Of a stretch of DNA of 64,000 bases, positions 1-13,240 are shown in pieces (the first letter of the stretch is position 1; the number at the start of each line of letters is the position of its first letter). The stretch covers positions 248,001 to 312,000 of the forward strand of contig MU128945.1 of NCBI GenBank assembly GCA_014904985.1. The letters run 5' to 3'. The stretch comes from Hydnum rufescens UP504. Its lineage: Eukaryota > Basidiomycota > Agaricomycetes > Cantharellales > Hydnaceae. The position numbers and the translations under genes were made by a program. The notes under the pieces were generated by a model. The model ran no database searches, had not been told where the DNA came from, and saw nothing but the letters and a program-made list of their open reading frames with translations.

Positions 1-1748
1 GAACCGAGCGCCTCGCGTGCATCTTCGCATAAACTACAATTGATGTGAACGATCTCACGGTTCTCTTCCTAGCGTCCGCAACCCTGGGATGGTGTTACAC
101 GTGCAGTAATCTCCCAGCGCGTGGTGAATAGAATCTAAAATTCAAAGATGTAATTATCGATCACTACAAAATCTCTCCTGTCGGGGAAGATATCAGAGTG
201 GACAACCGGGAATCGGGATGAGATCATGGTGAACCTGTAGGGCCACAGAGCCAAATTGGAGATACACCTGGCCATAGACATTTCGTCCAAAAGAACAGCC
301 TTAGTATTCTAGCCTCAGTGGACTTTGGACTTTTCTGGGTGTTGCAACAATTGCAATATCAGCTGCGGGATCTGCAGCTTACATATTATGGATATTACTG
401 TAATCGTGCTTCCTTCAATAAATTGGCCACGAGAGTCAATGGTGGCACGAAACGTCTTATTCACCCATGTGGCCCAGCCTTACGGTACGATTCAAGGTAC
501 GACATCATAAATGATGGTGTGAAAAATCGAACGCGAATATGTAACGCACCTACATGCCTTTTACACCAAGGCATGTCTTCTTTGCAGGATTTTTTTTACC
601 TGGAAATATATTTAACTAGCCACTCAAGTTGACTCAACTCAAACAACACCTCACGGAGTCGATTCAATTTTTCAGATGAAAATTTTTGCCTATTACAAAG
701 TCAAAATTACCCATCCTGCCGTAGTTTTGGGCGCCAATTCATGCTTATCGGCAAATGAATATACGGTTGTTTCTGAATGTTTGATGTTTGCTTAGCATTT
801 GTCCAGCCCCCATGCCAGCTAGCCGGCCTTTTATTACGCTGGTCGCTGAGGGGGTCGTGGCTCCCGAGGATGAATGAAGCGCGGGTGCCTCCCGAAATCA
901 AAATACTCCCACTTTAGAAAGTGGTGAAACAATCGCTGGAAATACTGTAATTTCAGATTCCAGGTGATCTTACTGTAAGGGTCTTTTTTGCAGTGAATTT
1001 CGTCTGCATCCATGGTCAGGTTACTGCCGCACCCCCGATTCCTTTCTAGTATATAATTCAAGCTTCCAAAAATACACTCAAACTCGCTGAAACTTCGTAC
1101 CATTCGGGCAGCCTCAATCCACGGAATGGAAGGTAGCTTTCATCTGGTTTACCACGACTGAAACCATATACTACACCATAATAGTGGCCGGCTCATCACA
1201 GATGGCTTTCCATTACAATCCTCTCTCATGGTGTCAGAGTGGTGCATTCGGCACTTTGCGATGAGGGACCCTGTAGGGGTGCCCCTGGCTATCTTTATTG
1301 TAATACCATAGGTGGATTCGGCTAGGCCCTAATATATTGTTTATGTGTTATGGATACCCTAGGGTCAGGGGGAGGAAAAGGCTATCTCTTGGCTTGGTGC
1401 CTGAAAAAATCTGCCAGGAGTCATGCTGATGAATCATTTTGTGCTCTCATTTGTCTACAGATTATTGTAGTGCCGTGTAAGGTTCGGCGGCTTCGCAAGA
1501 TTTTCGCCGAAGGTCATCACGCGATGTGGGCGGGTCCCCTGCTCCCTGAGCGACGTCGAGGGCCAAGAGGGACTCAGGAGACATAGGGCGGTTGCCGAGA
1601 TACGTGGTATCGTGGGAGATATCGGGGTGGGGACATCCTCCACTCCATCCTTATCTGGATGATTATATTCAATCTTAACAGGCTTACCCAGGGATAAAAA
1701 CAATGAGAATGGTTTCCTCTGGGGATTCTCGCTGAAATTCCACCCACC
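1..1748. other. No gene recognised at left edge
   Basis: I find no conserved protein motif and no tRNA-like structure here. Open frames are short and of random composition. The last 300 bases are presumably the promoter and 5' UTR of the permease that starts at 1749. The left part may be 3' flank of a gene outside the window. Confidence 0.5.
1651..1656 (-). promoter_or_regulatory. Candidate GATA-factor site upstream of the permease
   Basis: TTATCT (AGATAA on the minus strand) lies about 95 bases upstream of the permease start codon. GATA factors control nitrogen-source permeases in fungi, so the place is sensible. A single hexamer is weak evidence. Confidence 0.2.
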
Positions 1749-4700
1749 ATGTCCCACGGTTCCTTGCCAGGAAATCCCCCAAAAGACCTGGACGATCAGC
1801 TGCTTGAGAACCTTGGCGTCAAGCGCGAACTTCGCAGAGAATTCACGTCCTGGTCCACTGTTTCCTTCGCGCTCTCTATCTTGGGTTGTGTGGCGACCAT
1901 CGCATCAACCTTTAATACTCCGATTCTCTATGGAGGGCCTGCGACTGCTGTGTGGTCGTGGTTTTTAGGCGGCTGGGGTAAGCGGCCATTGACATGACTT
2001 ATGCCGCCCGCGAATTAAATGGCACTGCTCCAGGGTGTTTTGCCATAGCTATCTCAGTAGCCGAGCTTATGTCTGCCTATCCTTCTAGTGGGGGCGCGTA
2101 TGCAGCTGTAAGCTATGTTTACGATCAACCCCATACTGATCGAATAACACATCATGTTAAAGACTGGCTATATCTTTGGACCCAAATATCGCAATGGAAT
2201 ATCCTTTGTGAGCGGATGGTATGATATGCTGTCTCGTCACTCGGTACTCCAATTATATCTGTTTCCAAAGGATCACCATCGTCGGGCAACTTGCTACAGC
2301 AGCGTCCGGAAACTTTGCCGCAAGCCAGATGATATATGCAGCCGTCACCATTGGAACAAATGGTGCATTTGTGGCGACGCGTAGTCAGGTGTTCGCCCTG
2401 TGAGTGTCTCTTCCACATTTCTTGAGCCAAGCTCAATGGTTCCCTAATTGTTGCTCTAGCTATTGCGGTCTGAACGTAGTAATGGGTGCATACAACATCC
2501 TTCCGACCAGGGTTTTAGACAGGTTTGCGGCAGTTTGGAGTCGGTGGAGCGATATATTATATCTGCGTTCTCTGACTCATAATTTTTTTCTTCGCTTAGT
2601 GTGGGTCAATCTTGCCACTTCCTTGGCTGTCATCGTGCGTGTTGATGATCTCTCCAGTCTTCGCTCTCTCATGCGCCGGTCGATAGATTGCGATTCCAGC
2701 AGCCGCTTCACATCACGGCACACTGGCACCTTCTGGTTTCGTATGGAGCCAGGTATACTGCCCAATGGAAATGCTAAGTCCGACTTTTCACTGATAAGCC
2801 ATCTTGGGTAGGTGACAGATGGTACCGGCTGGAATAACAAGCCCTTCGCTTTCTTGCTTGGTATTCTGAGGTACGGATATCTCTAGTCTTACGTATCACT
2901 AGTTCATTCTGACATATTCTTCCCCTTTCGCAGCGTTCAATGGGTCATGTACGTCAAACGTATTTTCCAGAATGTGACCGTTTTTAATTTTTGTAATTGT
3001 TCCACTATGTAGGACCGATTATGATGGAGTTGGTCGTACGTCTTCGCACCACTTATCTTGCACGGATGCATCGATTAATTGTTCTACCTCGCAGATTTGG
3101 CCGAAGAAGTCAAGAATGCCGCTGTAGTTGTACCCACTGCCATCGTTATCGCCGTCCTCTCGACTGGTTTTATAGGGTTCTGGATCAATGTTGCACTTTG
3201 TGTGAGCCTCGAGAGAGCACCTCCTTTATCCCCGAGTCCCACTGAGATATAAGATACATAAAAAGTATGGCATTCGGGATCTCAGTGCACTGCCTGGTCC
3301 TACGGAGCTAGTCTTCGCTCAGGTGTGTCACCAAAGAATGAATTATGGACTGTTTGAGCGTCACGGAAAAGCAATCTCTTTTGGCTATATTGCATAGATC
3401 TTGTGGGACAACCTTGGGAAGAATGGCGGGCTCGCTTTATGGAGCTTCGTCATTTTGATTCAAATGTTCACTGGCGTAGCGGTCCAGCTGGCTTGCATTC
3501 GCAGTGCGTTTCTTTTCTTTCTTTCTTTCTTTTTTTTTTTGACTTTTTTGTTTGGCTATTTGGCTAATGCTAATTTGTTTGACTCTTACGCTAGGCGTCT
3601 ATGCAGTTTCTCGAGATGTATGAATCAGAATTGCTCGTTTATATTTCCTTGGACCTGACGTTCGGAGCGCATGTGTTCATGTAGGGAGCGTTCCCCGACA
3701 GAAAAATCCTCAGTAAAGTCTGGCCGGTTACCAAGACGCCAATGAACGCTGCTGTATTCACCGTGATCGTCGAATGCTTGTTTGGACTCCTCTGCCTCGG
3801 CAGTTATGTTGCTGTACGTCGTTCGTCCGTCCCGGTGATCTCTTGAAGATATTGACTTGTGTCTTCCGACGGCCAAGGTTAATGCAGTCTTTAGTATCAC
3901 CGCGGTCGCTTTGGGTTAGTAGCCCTAATTGTTTTTTGTTTCCTTTTTACACTCTGTTGTCCTTACTGATGAGCTGGAATTGGGCACTCCAGATGTCTCT
4001 TACATGGTACGTGGGGCCGCGCACTTTTATCCTGATGGGAAATGTGATGAATACTTACCGAACATAATATGTGCTCTTTGTAACAACAGATACCGAGTGC
4101 CGGCAAGCTGTACCTGTACTTCTACCCATCGCCGGAAGTCGCATTCCATCCTGGACCATTCTTCCTCGGAAAGTGGGGTTACTGGATCAACATCTACGCC
4201 ATTGCATGGTAAAGCAGTGTTCCTTCCCTTCAACCTGACGTCAATTCCTCATTCCCATATTTGCTTTATTTTCAATCGCATTATCTTCATTTCTTGACCT
4301 ATATAGGACCTTGTTTGAAACTGGGTTAGTATTCCCTCTCCATCCCCCTCGTACCGTCCCTCCTACTCGCTCCGAGTCTGCGCCGATGCATTTTATTTTA
4401 TTTATCTCATTTGCGTTCTTAGTATCCTGATCATGCCCCAAGTGCGTCCTATCACATCGAACACTATGAACTACGCAGGCCCTATTATGGGGGCCGTCAT
4501 CCTGATGAGCGGTATTTGGTACCAACTCTACGCAGTGCGTCGTGTGTCTCTTTTCTCGTTCGTGGTTTCTCCCTCGCTCACTTCATCTTCATCTCTCTCT
4601 CTCTCTTTTTGTTTTTTCTCCCCTCTTTGCGGAACAGAAACATTCGTACCAACCATCGTCCGCCCTCGCAGGAAAGGTCCACACCGCTCAGCACAGTAAT

Positions 4701-4763
4701 TCAGCTTCTTCCGCACAGCGGGAAGACGAATCGACGGATGAGAAGGGAAAGGTCTGGTCTTAA
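1749..4763 (+). CDS. Amino-acid/GABA-type permease (APC superfamily)
   Basis: Predicted plasma- or vacuolar-membrane transporter for amino acids, GABA or choline-like substrates. The ATG at 1749 opens a hydrophilic N-terminus (LLENLGVKRELRREFTSW) typical of the fungal GABA/choline permease group, followed by the first membrane helix (VSFALSILGCVATIAST). Spliced exons then give further helices and the family landmarks YPSSGGAYAA, FAASQMIYAAV, VQWVMTDYDAVAHIAEEVKNA, FIGFWINVALCFGIRD, QLACIRSVYAVSRDGAFP and a last helix near 4470-4530. The soluble tail ends at the TAA at 4761. The first two joins (1977/1978 and the exon from about 2033) keep frame with GT-AG borders. The gene has more than ten introns, one containing a TTTC/poly-T tract. 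I estimate about 540 residues, the usual length. The substrate cannot be read from sequence. Confidence is high for the family, lower for exact exon ends. Confidence 0.85.
3507..3540 (+). repeat. TTTC/poly-T microsatellite inside a permease intron
   Basis: A run of TTTC units grades into T only and sits just after the exon encoding QLACIRS. It looks like an expanded intronic pyrimidine tract. Confidence 0.6.
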
Positions 4764-5005
4764 ACAAGGAAAAAAGAAAAGAAAAAGAAAGATGTACATA
4801 CTGTACTGTATCTTAGAGTTACGTGGGAGAGCAATCTCTCTTAAGCCGCCGAGGTATTATTACCCTCTATCCTAGTTTTTTTTTTCTTGAGGGACGTGCG
4901 GGAAGCTACAATCACCCCTGCCCTCCCTTCTGCTAAACTGATAGTATTGTGTCATAATCACCTCGATACAAAATCCACGATAAGTAGCATGCAAAATATA
5001 AAGGG

Positions 5006-6884
5006 TTATGTCCCAGCGTATCTCGCCCCCTGTCCAAGCACCCCACCATGCCTATCATCATCCGATGGCGGATATCTGCTGAACAGCTCCAGCTCCTCAA
5101 TAACAGTCATCAGCGCGTTCGCCTCCCACCTCCCATAGATGAACCCCGAGTAGAGCATCGTGGTGCCGAGCCACGTGAGCACAGCGGCGCAGAACACAAA
5201 CGCGGGGTTCGCAACGCGGAGAGGCTGCCATATGGAGACGAGGAAGAGAAGAATATCGGCGGTGAGGCAGAGCGCGAAGACGGTGAGCTGCTGGCGTGCG
5301 CGGAAGCGCGCGATGCGGTACGCGCTTACGAGGATTTGGCGGATGGTGGAAAGTGTTTGGTCCGTTATGTGCGCGGAGGACGGTCCGGAGTGGGCTTGTT
5401 GTGGGGTGGAGGGCATGTGTGTGCTGGTTTCGGAGGGGGGAGGGTGTGCGTTGAGGTATCGCCCGCCGGGGGACTGTTGATGGTGGTGGGAGTGGAGGGT
5501 TCCGTATCCCAGACGGAGGGTGCGGCTGGGAGCGGAGTCGATAATGTAGGAGTAGGGGCGGTACGGATTCTTAGAGTGGCTTCGATTCCGAAGTGATCTG
5601 AAAAGGAGATGTCATGCCCTGGTATTCTTCCGGTCATAGCAACTTGTGACTCGGTGCAGGAGAGTACGGGCTGGTGTTCGTTGCCATTTACTGTCGATAA
5701 TGATCCGTTCGTCAGGGCTGGGTGGTGTCCATTCATCAAGAATGGACTATGACGGGGCGGACGGGGAGAAGGTCCGCGATAGAAGATGTAATCTAGCCGT
5801 TTACCAAGCCCGCGCCGGGCGGTGGTCTCCAACCGTTTCCCAGCAGTGTATGTGTTGAGAGGTGAGTCGGCTGTAACACCAAAGTGGAGCAGGGCATGAT
5901 GTGGGGATTGGACTAATTCGGTCGTGGGGAGATGGCCCGTGTCATGGGAGGCCATCCAGGCGTCTGACAACCCAGCGTGATCCCGGATGATGGACATCAC
6001 AACGGAGGAAGGAACACTGTTAAAATCCCCCACCTAGGATTGTCAATGTAAACATAACATTTCAAGTTAGTCGGCTTTCTCTTCACCTAATTGGCGAAGA
6101 ATAGGGTGAAGCCACGTACAGCAATAACGTATCGTCCCAGCGCAGCAGAGTCTCGAATCAGTCTGGCAAGTTCCCAAGCGCCAACAATACGGTGGGCGCG
6201 CTGGACCTCGGGGCCATCATCCCCACCGTAAGCCACCATCTATAAGCGGCACCGAGAAGAAACGTTAGTACCTTCTACAAAGAATGAAATGGCGGGGAGA
6301 AAGGGGACGAAAGTATGGGTAGCTCACGTGGGTATTGAAGACCTCGACGCGATGTAATATAGGGTGCGAGAGGAGGACGCTCACGGCACCCTTGCCAACG
6401 ATCCAATCCCCAGCAGCAACATTAATGGGGGGACCGTTGAGCGAGTATGTGTGTGTGCGTGTCCCTAGAATGGGATAACGCGAGAATATCGCGAGTCCAG
6501 AGCCCAGGGCACCTCTACGCGCGCGCGATTTTTAACGAGAGCAAACCCAAAGATACTTCAACACCTCTGAGTTCGGTAAGACAGAGCACACGACAGAACG
6601 CACGTATAGAAGAATTTCGCAAAGGGGAGGCTGGGTGTGAGTTTGAGATGGAGGAGTTGATAGTCTGCGGAGACCCAGAGTTCCTGGAGACAAATGACGT
6701 CGTATGGCGCGGTAGAGAGCTTGTCCGCAATAGCCCGTAGGCGCTCGACTCTGTTACGAGCGACATACTTAAGTCCCCTAGTCAAACATATGTTGAGTTC
6801 CGGCCTCCTCCCGAAACAGGAATCATCTCACCAGCAGTTAAAGGACAAAACTCGGATTTGGTCCTCGTCTTCGATACTGGCCAT
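5006..6884 (-). CDS. ISC1: ISC1-like inositol phosphosphingolipid phospholipase C (neutral sphingomyelinase family)
   Basis: Member of the endonuclease/exonuclease/phosphatase fold that hydrolyses complex sphingolipids to ceramide. The start ATG at 6884 gives MASIEDEDQIRVLSFNCWGL across the first intron. Catalytic-fold motifs follow in order: DVICLQELW (metal-binding Glu), NTHMVAYGG, VGDFNSVPSS (about 6033), RLDYIFYRG and the terminal SDHFGIEATL with the catalytic Asp-His pair. A Pro/Thr-rich linker leads to two hydrophobic helices (VFALCLTADILLFLVSIW and FVFCAAVLTWLGTTMLYSG), the C-terminal membrane anchor known from yeast Isc1. The stop is at 5006. The catalytic part and the anchor part lie in different frames, and the shift falls at or near a G6 run at 5435-5440. 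A base-count error there is more likely than a real break. The gene is tail to tail with the permease (242 bp apart). Confidence 0.85.
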
Positions 6885-7052
6885 AACTTGCACAGTCGCG
6901 GGAACAGCCGAGGGCCAAAGCTAACTCCCAAAAATGAGCAAGGTCTCAACCCCGGATAGAAAGATCGGATTGTACTACAATAAAGTACGATAGGATTACA
7001 AACCGACACAGAAGAAAATGACGAAGAAATATAAAGGAAACTACGAGACTAT

Positions 7053-7697
<645 letters not shown>

Positions 7698-9042
7698 TGT
7701 GTTGATATAAGAGGGGTGTAGTAGAAGTGATGGTAATTGTGAGGGAAAGGTGCAAGTGGTGAAGTAGTGAAAACGCCAAAATTCGCGTCTTTTAACCTTT
7801 GCGGAGCATTGTTTTTTCGATCACGTGTCTCGCTCCTGTCAAAACAAACAAACCAATGATCACATGCTATGGGCCGCATTGGGAACTGGATCGAGGACCG
7901 GAAACCATACCCAAGCAACTGGACGTCTCGCTAACTCGGGGTTCTGAATCCAATGAATCGCATCGATAGTGGGAGCGACTCCACCCTGCCTAGGCGCCGC
8001 GAGACGATCCCTGGACTACCTCTTGCTCGTGCGAGGGAGGAGCCGAGCCTTGCGGTACTGATTCGCAGTACTAGTACAGTACTAAACCATAAACTTGGGC
8101 TCTGGGCCCTTCAGGAAACTTCAACCCTAATTCGCTAATTCGTAGGCGCTAAGTTTCTATTGACCGAATATCAATGCATGTCCGTTCCTCCGCGAGGCAG
8201 TCATCACGGTGGACCTCATTGTCGGGCCCTCACATATCCAAGTTTCCCACTTGAAGGCTAGAGCCACAGGTATATTGACCATGATTAGTCTGCAAGCTTG
8301 CTTCGCGCCCGGTGGCACTCTCGCTTGATGGGGAGCATCATTTCGTACTACCCCCGGCGGAAAGTCCAGAAAGGCATGGCCAAGCCAGTTGTATCTCTCC
8401 AGATGGTTCATACTTCGTAGTAATTGGATCATGATCCTTCAGGCTTGATAATTTCTCTTGGACCTCTCATCCACAACCATTATTCGTCAAAGGATTGGGG
8501 AAGGAGAGCCGATCATGATCCTTGCAGGCGACGAGTAACAAGCTTTAAATCCATGTAGGCACCACCATAGTATAAGGATCAGTGGACAGCGATAAGCCCC
8601 CATGTTTCCTTCCCTACCGTGCTTCGTGCTGTTTTCAATACAGTACGTTGCCAGGAAATCTACGTTGTTGAACTCAGAAACCTATTGTTTCAATCGCCGG
8701 TCCGATTACACCGGGGTGGTACCTTGGTGCAAAGCTGCGTCCGAGACAGTATCACTTCTGCCCCAAGGCCAACACGATCGGCGGTATCCTCGTTTGCTTA
8801 CAGCGATACTCACACCGACAGGAAAACTCAATTTCTTTGGCTGGTTTGATCCGGGAAGTTTTTATGCACTCAGCGAGGGTGTCCGGGGCCCATATGTAAT
8901 TCGAGGTCGTGTGCTTTACGGCAAACGCCGACCCCTTTGTTCTCTCATCTTGAATACATCTGTGTACTTTGCAAACTATGCCAGAAGACTCTTGTGGCCG
9001 CCACTGGTAGCTGGTGGATTCCTTCATTGTGGTTTGGGTTGA
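7698..9042. other. Intergenic stretch between H2A and the retrotransposon pair
   Basis: The first 150 bases must hold the H2A promoter. Beyond that I find no conserved coding motif, only short open frames of random composition. The right end borders the A1 repeat at 9043 directly. Confidence 0.5.
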
Positions 9043-9182
9043 CTCCAAGTTGTAGTCCGAGGCACGAGGACTACGTACGCAGGCTAGTGAACGAAGGAGC
9101 GGCGTTTGCCGAAAGTCTCGCGCTTACCTTTTCTGGTTGAGTGTGCGCGCGAGACCATTGCAGCAACGCCGCTCAGCCTCTC
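9043..9182 (+). repeat. Split direct repeat A1 (left terminus)
   Basis: 140 bp, starting CTCCAAGTTGTAGTCC. The same 140 bp recur at 14759-14898 and 20197-20336. A1 differs from the 20197 copy at one position, a CpG/CpA change. Confidence 0.9.
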
Positions 9183-9225
9183 GTTCCTTGTTTTCATTCC
9201 ATCTTTAGTCAGTTTCTTTTCTGCG

Positions 9226-12200
9226 ATGCTTCCACCGGAGCTATCGACAAGTGGCCCAGCCTCGCGAGTCCCGCGGCCAGGAGTAGTCACCGATGCGCCG
9301 ACAGTAATTCCCCCGAGAATCCCAGGGTTGGCAGCACCCGGGGGGCAAGGTTCCTCAGCCGGGGGGGGTGGCACTTCCTCCAAGGCGTCTGTTACACTTA
9401 AGGATAGTCTGTCAGAATTGGAGAAGGTGGTGGTCTTGCTTCGTACATTGCAGGCGGAATGCAATCAATTTGTGCTGGAGCGTCAGCGCCTGGTGGAGCA
9501 GCATGAAGCAGAACTCCGTTCAGTCAAATCCAAGGTGAAGTCCTCAGCAACCCAGAAGAGTGCGAGCCTTCCCTTATCAAGTCCTATCCCACCTCTAACA
9601 TCCCAACCCTTCCTGGGCGATCTGGACAATCTGGGAGTGGGCAGTTGGGGCCCCGGCCGAGGTCAATCCTTTGGTTCTTCCATTGGAGGCGGTGGCTGTG
9701 GTCGCGCAGCCTTGTATCACAGTGCGTGACCCTGCTGTTGAGAAGGTTATTGCTGCCGTCGCGGCAGCGTCTCTTGGGCAGAATGCAACACCAGACCTGA
9801 AGGCAGACAGACCTTTGCCTTTGAACCATCGCTCTTCGTGGATCCGGTAGATCTTCAGCGCTTCGATGTTTTGCCATTGATTGTGGTCCGGACGATTGAC
9901 AGGGGCTACTTGTTCCTATTGTCGGCTATGACGGCGGAGATATGTGCGAGGTACGAGCAGGATTCGTCAATTATCCGTTGATCCGCAGCTCGTTAGTCAG
10001 GCAGAACGTCGAAGGAGGCAGAGTTTGTGGATGCGGATAAGCTTGCGGCGATGACCTCATGATTGATAAAGTCATTGGCTCGAAGGCTATGAGCGTCCTC
10101 TGACGCCATGAAAACCAGTACCATACCGATGTTATTGCTTCAGTACAAACCTTAGGGGTTACCCTTGTTCATCGGTTCTTCAACCTGCAGTTCTCAGTTA
10201 TCGCACGTTGCGATCTTTCCCCTGCGGAAGAGTTCTTCAGCACTATGGTCGACTTCAGGCTCTATGACAATCGAGACAGCCTGGTCGAGGCCAGAGGGCT
10301 CAAGTGGATGCAGATTAATGCAAAGCTAATTGAAGATGTGTTCGGACACTGCGGACCCAGCATGCAGCTCATATCTGGGCAATCGCTTCGATCCAATAAT
10401 GATTGATCATCGCCATCGCACTTCTGAGTTATCGGGGCTATCTCACTCCACAACAAGGGGCAACCAGTGCTCCTTGAACCTAGTACTCCCTCGAAGTGAG
10501 GTAAAGATCGGGGTCCCTTATCGGGGGACAGCGCTCAAGGGCACCTTCCCGGGCGCTGTTTTCTCGTGTGGAGGCAAGGGAGCATCGTCCCCCAGATTGC
10601 AACAGCTTCCCAGCAGGGAAGGCAGCAGCCCCTCTTGCCCCCAGTGGGGCTGGTAACAGAGCGTCAGGGGCCACGTGATGGAAGAGATCCTTCTGTCTAT
10701 CCTTTGAGCGTGCCCGGCCTGCTCTTCATCCTGCTCTGCTCTCCATGGAGTGCTCTCAGGAGTCTGGGGTCCTGCGGCCGATGGCGGGCCGGCAGGAACC
10801 GTTCGCCATCGCCGGTTCTGCGACCCAGAGGCGCTACAGTCAAGGTCCTAACCCCTTTCAAATGCCAGGCATTCGAGCAGGACTTGCAGTAATATGGAAT
10901 GTCTTTGATCAGTTCCCGAAGTTAATCCTCAGACCAGCTTACGTGAAGGTTTCTCAAATTTCATCATCCCCTCTGTTATTATCATGACTCGGTGTGCACT
11001 CCTCCTTAATCGTCATTGCGCTTTGGAACTGCAGGATTTCATTATACCATTAGTTTCTCGGACCGGAACGGATCACAGGCCCTGTTCTCTGAGGACCAGG
11101 TCCAGTATGCTTTTTGCACTGTGGTGGCCCTCGTTCTCGTCAGCCTCGCATGTGGTGTGTCCTGAAACCTCGCGCAAAACAGGCAGGCAGGGGCGAGGCT
11201 GGGCATGTGGTGGATTATCTGGAAAGGATGGGCGATCTTGGCCGTTTCAGTGGTCAACGACCGTGTGCGATGAGATTGAGTGATTGGTCTCGCCGCGCTC
11301 CTGGGACCGCGTTGCGGGACGGAGCAGAGTGGAGAGCGCGAGTTGTGGGTGAGAGGGTGCTGGTCGTAAGGGCCGCGCGGTTGTGTGTGGCTTCTTCCCG
11401 GCGTCGCGGGACAGTTCCCGTGTTTGATTCTCTTGTGTGTTCCCCAGTGGGGCGTCCACTATTTGTGGCGCTGTCGGCTCGTGCATTGCACCGGCTGTGG
11501 CATGTATGCCAGTGCAGCTCAGTGATGTCTCGTGGCTATTGCCTTGTCATACGCCTGCATTGAGGCCATTCCTCTGTGGCATCGTTTTGCTACCTTCTCA
11601 TTGGTGTACGATCATTTCCACCTTCTTGGCTATGCCATATACTGCCTCGGCGTTTCAGATTTTGGCCCCATGCTGAACATTTCAGCCTACGATTCGCATT
11701 GTCCCTTTGGGCACCCTGGGCAGCAGGGGGCGAATATCAACCCGCACGGCGTACTTGGCAGCTCGCTGCCTTCATCTTTTCCCACAGCATTCATGGTCCT
11801 TGGTGCGGACCTTCAGGGAGTTTTGGGTCAACCATGCAGTTATCGTCCCGGCGGTGACTTCAGCGCGGCCAGATCTGTGGTGCCGCCCTTGAGCCAGTTC
11901 GCTGCTACCTCTGGAACAGCTGATGGCCACGATAGCCTTGGCGTCGCTATGTCATTCTGACGTTTCTGACCGACGTGCTGGGCAGATGCTGCCCCGCCAG
12001 TGCATTCATCCTTTGCATACAACTTTCTATGTTCAAAGACAAAGGTCTCGTGCACACTGCGACATTAGCAGGAGGGCATGCAGTCATTCCCGGCGAGGTT
12101 TTCAATCTCATCTCAGCCCCCAGATGGCCCAGTTTATGTCAAGTCCTCGGACGTATCCGTATACCGCCATTGGATGATTGTCCGGTGGGCTCCCGCTGAC

Positions 12201-13170
12201 CGTTGCGGGAGAGACTGCCCTGGGCCAGCTCAAAGTCGTCTGGCCTCTTGTGCCTTCACGCAGGTTTATGTCCGCGGGTTCGTCTGGGGCCCGTATGCGA
12301 ATCGACGAGATCTCATCATGCCAGACAGATGACCCGACCAAGGTTGAAGTAGGTCTGTGGCGCTCGTCTCGCATGATACCGCCGGTCCGAACGTGCAACC
12401 GGTCCTCCGACGCCGGTCCCAGGCCGTTCCACTTCCTCCTCATCGCAGAAGTGGCCATGGGTCCCTTGTCACATCTTGTTCGTGGAGTCGAGGCTGACGC
12501 GTCACAGCTCGGGGCGCGCTCCGCAGCGGGATCGTGAGTCTGCCTCCGTTGTTAGCGGCATCATCTCACTCGAAAGGCTTTTCACATGCAGATACAACGG
12601 TGAGAGTCTGGACATGTGGAGCTCCAGTTGGGTTTCCCCTGGATCTTTCGCGGACCTTGTAGATCAGGCCCCACCCATTCGAGCCTTGGCCATATCAGTG
12701 GATGCCTCGACCAGGCTTTGTGGGTTCGGCTGGGTTCATAATTCTTTATAAGGCATGGGCATTGCATCCAAGGGTAGTTGGCGACTCGAAGGGCGCGATA
12801 TTGGTTGGCTGAGAGTCTGGCTATCGGAGTTTGCTATTCGGTATCTGGATTGCCCGAGGGTTATAGATCGAATGTGCGTGTATTGGCAGATAATTACGGG
12901 ATCAATTGGTCCTATCTTCAGGGTCGGGGGCGTAACCACTGGTCCAATGAGGCAATCCGAAGATCATTCCAATTACCGCAGAGAAGAATTTCGAGATTGT
13001 CCCAGTCGAGTCGCGCGGGCCGCGCGGGCCGCGCTGAGGGCCGTTGAACGAAACAGCAGGATACCACCGCAGGCTGAGTCGTGGTGTCTCGCCGTGGCTT
13101 TTTGGTGGCTGTCTCTGTCGCAGTCTGGCCTGTTTTGTAGCTACTCGGGTTCGAGTGCTCAGCCAATGAT
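9226..13170 (+). pseudogene. Degraded gag and RT/RNase H region of copy 1
   Basis: The ATG at 9226 (MLPPELSTSGPASRV) opens a Gag-like frame with a Pro/Gly-rich stretch and a coiled coil (LSELEKVVVLLRTLQAECNQF, then RQRLVEQHEAELRSVKS). The frame breaks near 9,700. Fragments recognisable from copy 2 follow in all three frames, for example the Gag core near 9,850-10,400 and RNase H pieces near 12,690-13,010 (DIGWL, FAIRYLD). It cannot encode a working polymerase as written. Dense indels and GC-rich patches near 11,280-11,440 and 13,010-13,100 are unlike the near-identical flanks, so uncorrected read errors are a serious alternative to natural decay. Confidence 0.75.
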
Positions 13171-13240
13171 TGTTTGAGGTCTAATTCAATGTTCTGTTCC
13201 TTCAGAGAGGGGTTCCCCCCTCAGCCAGACTATCATAGTA

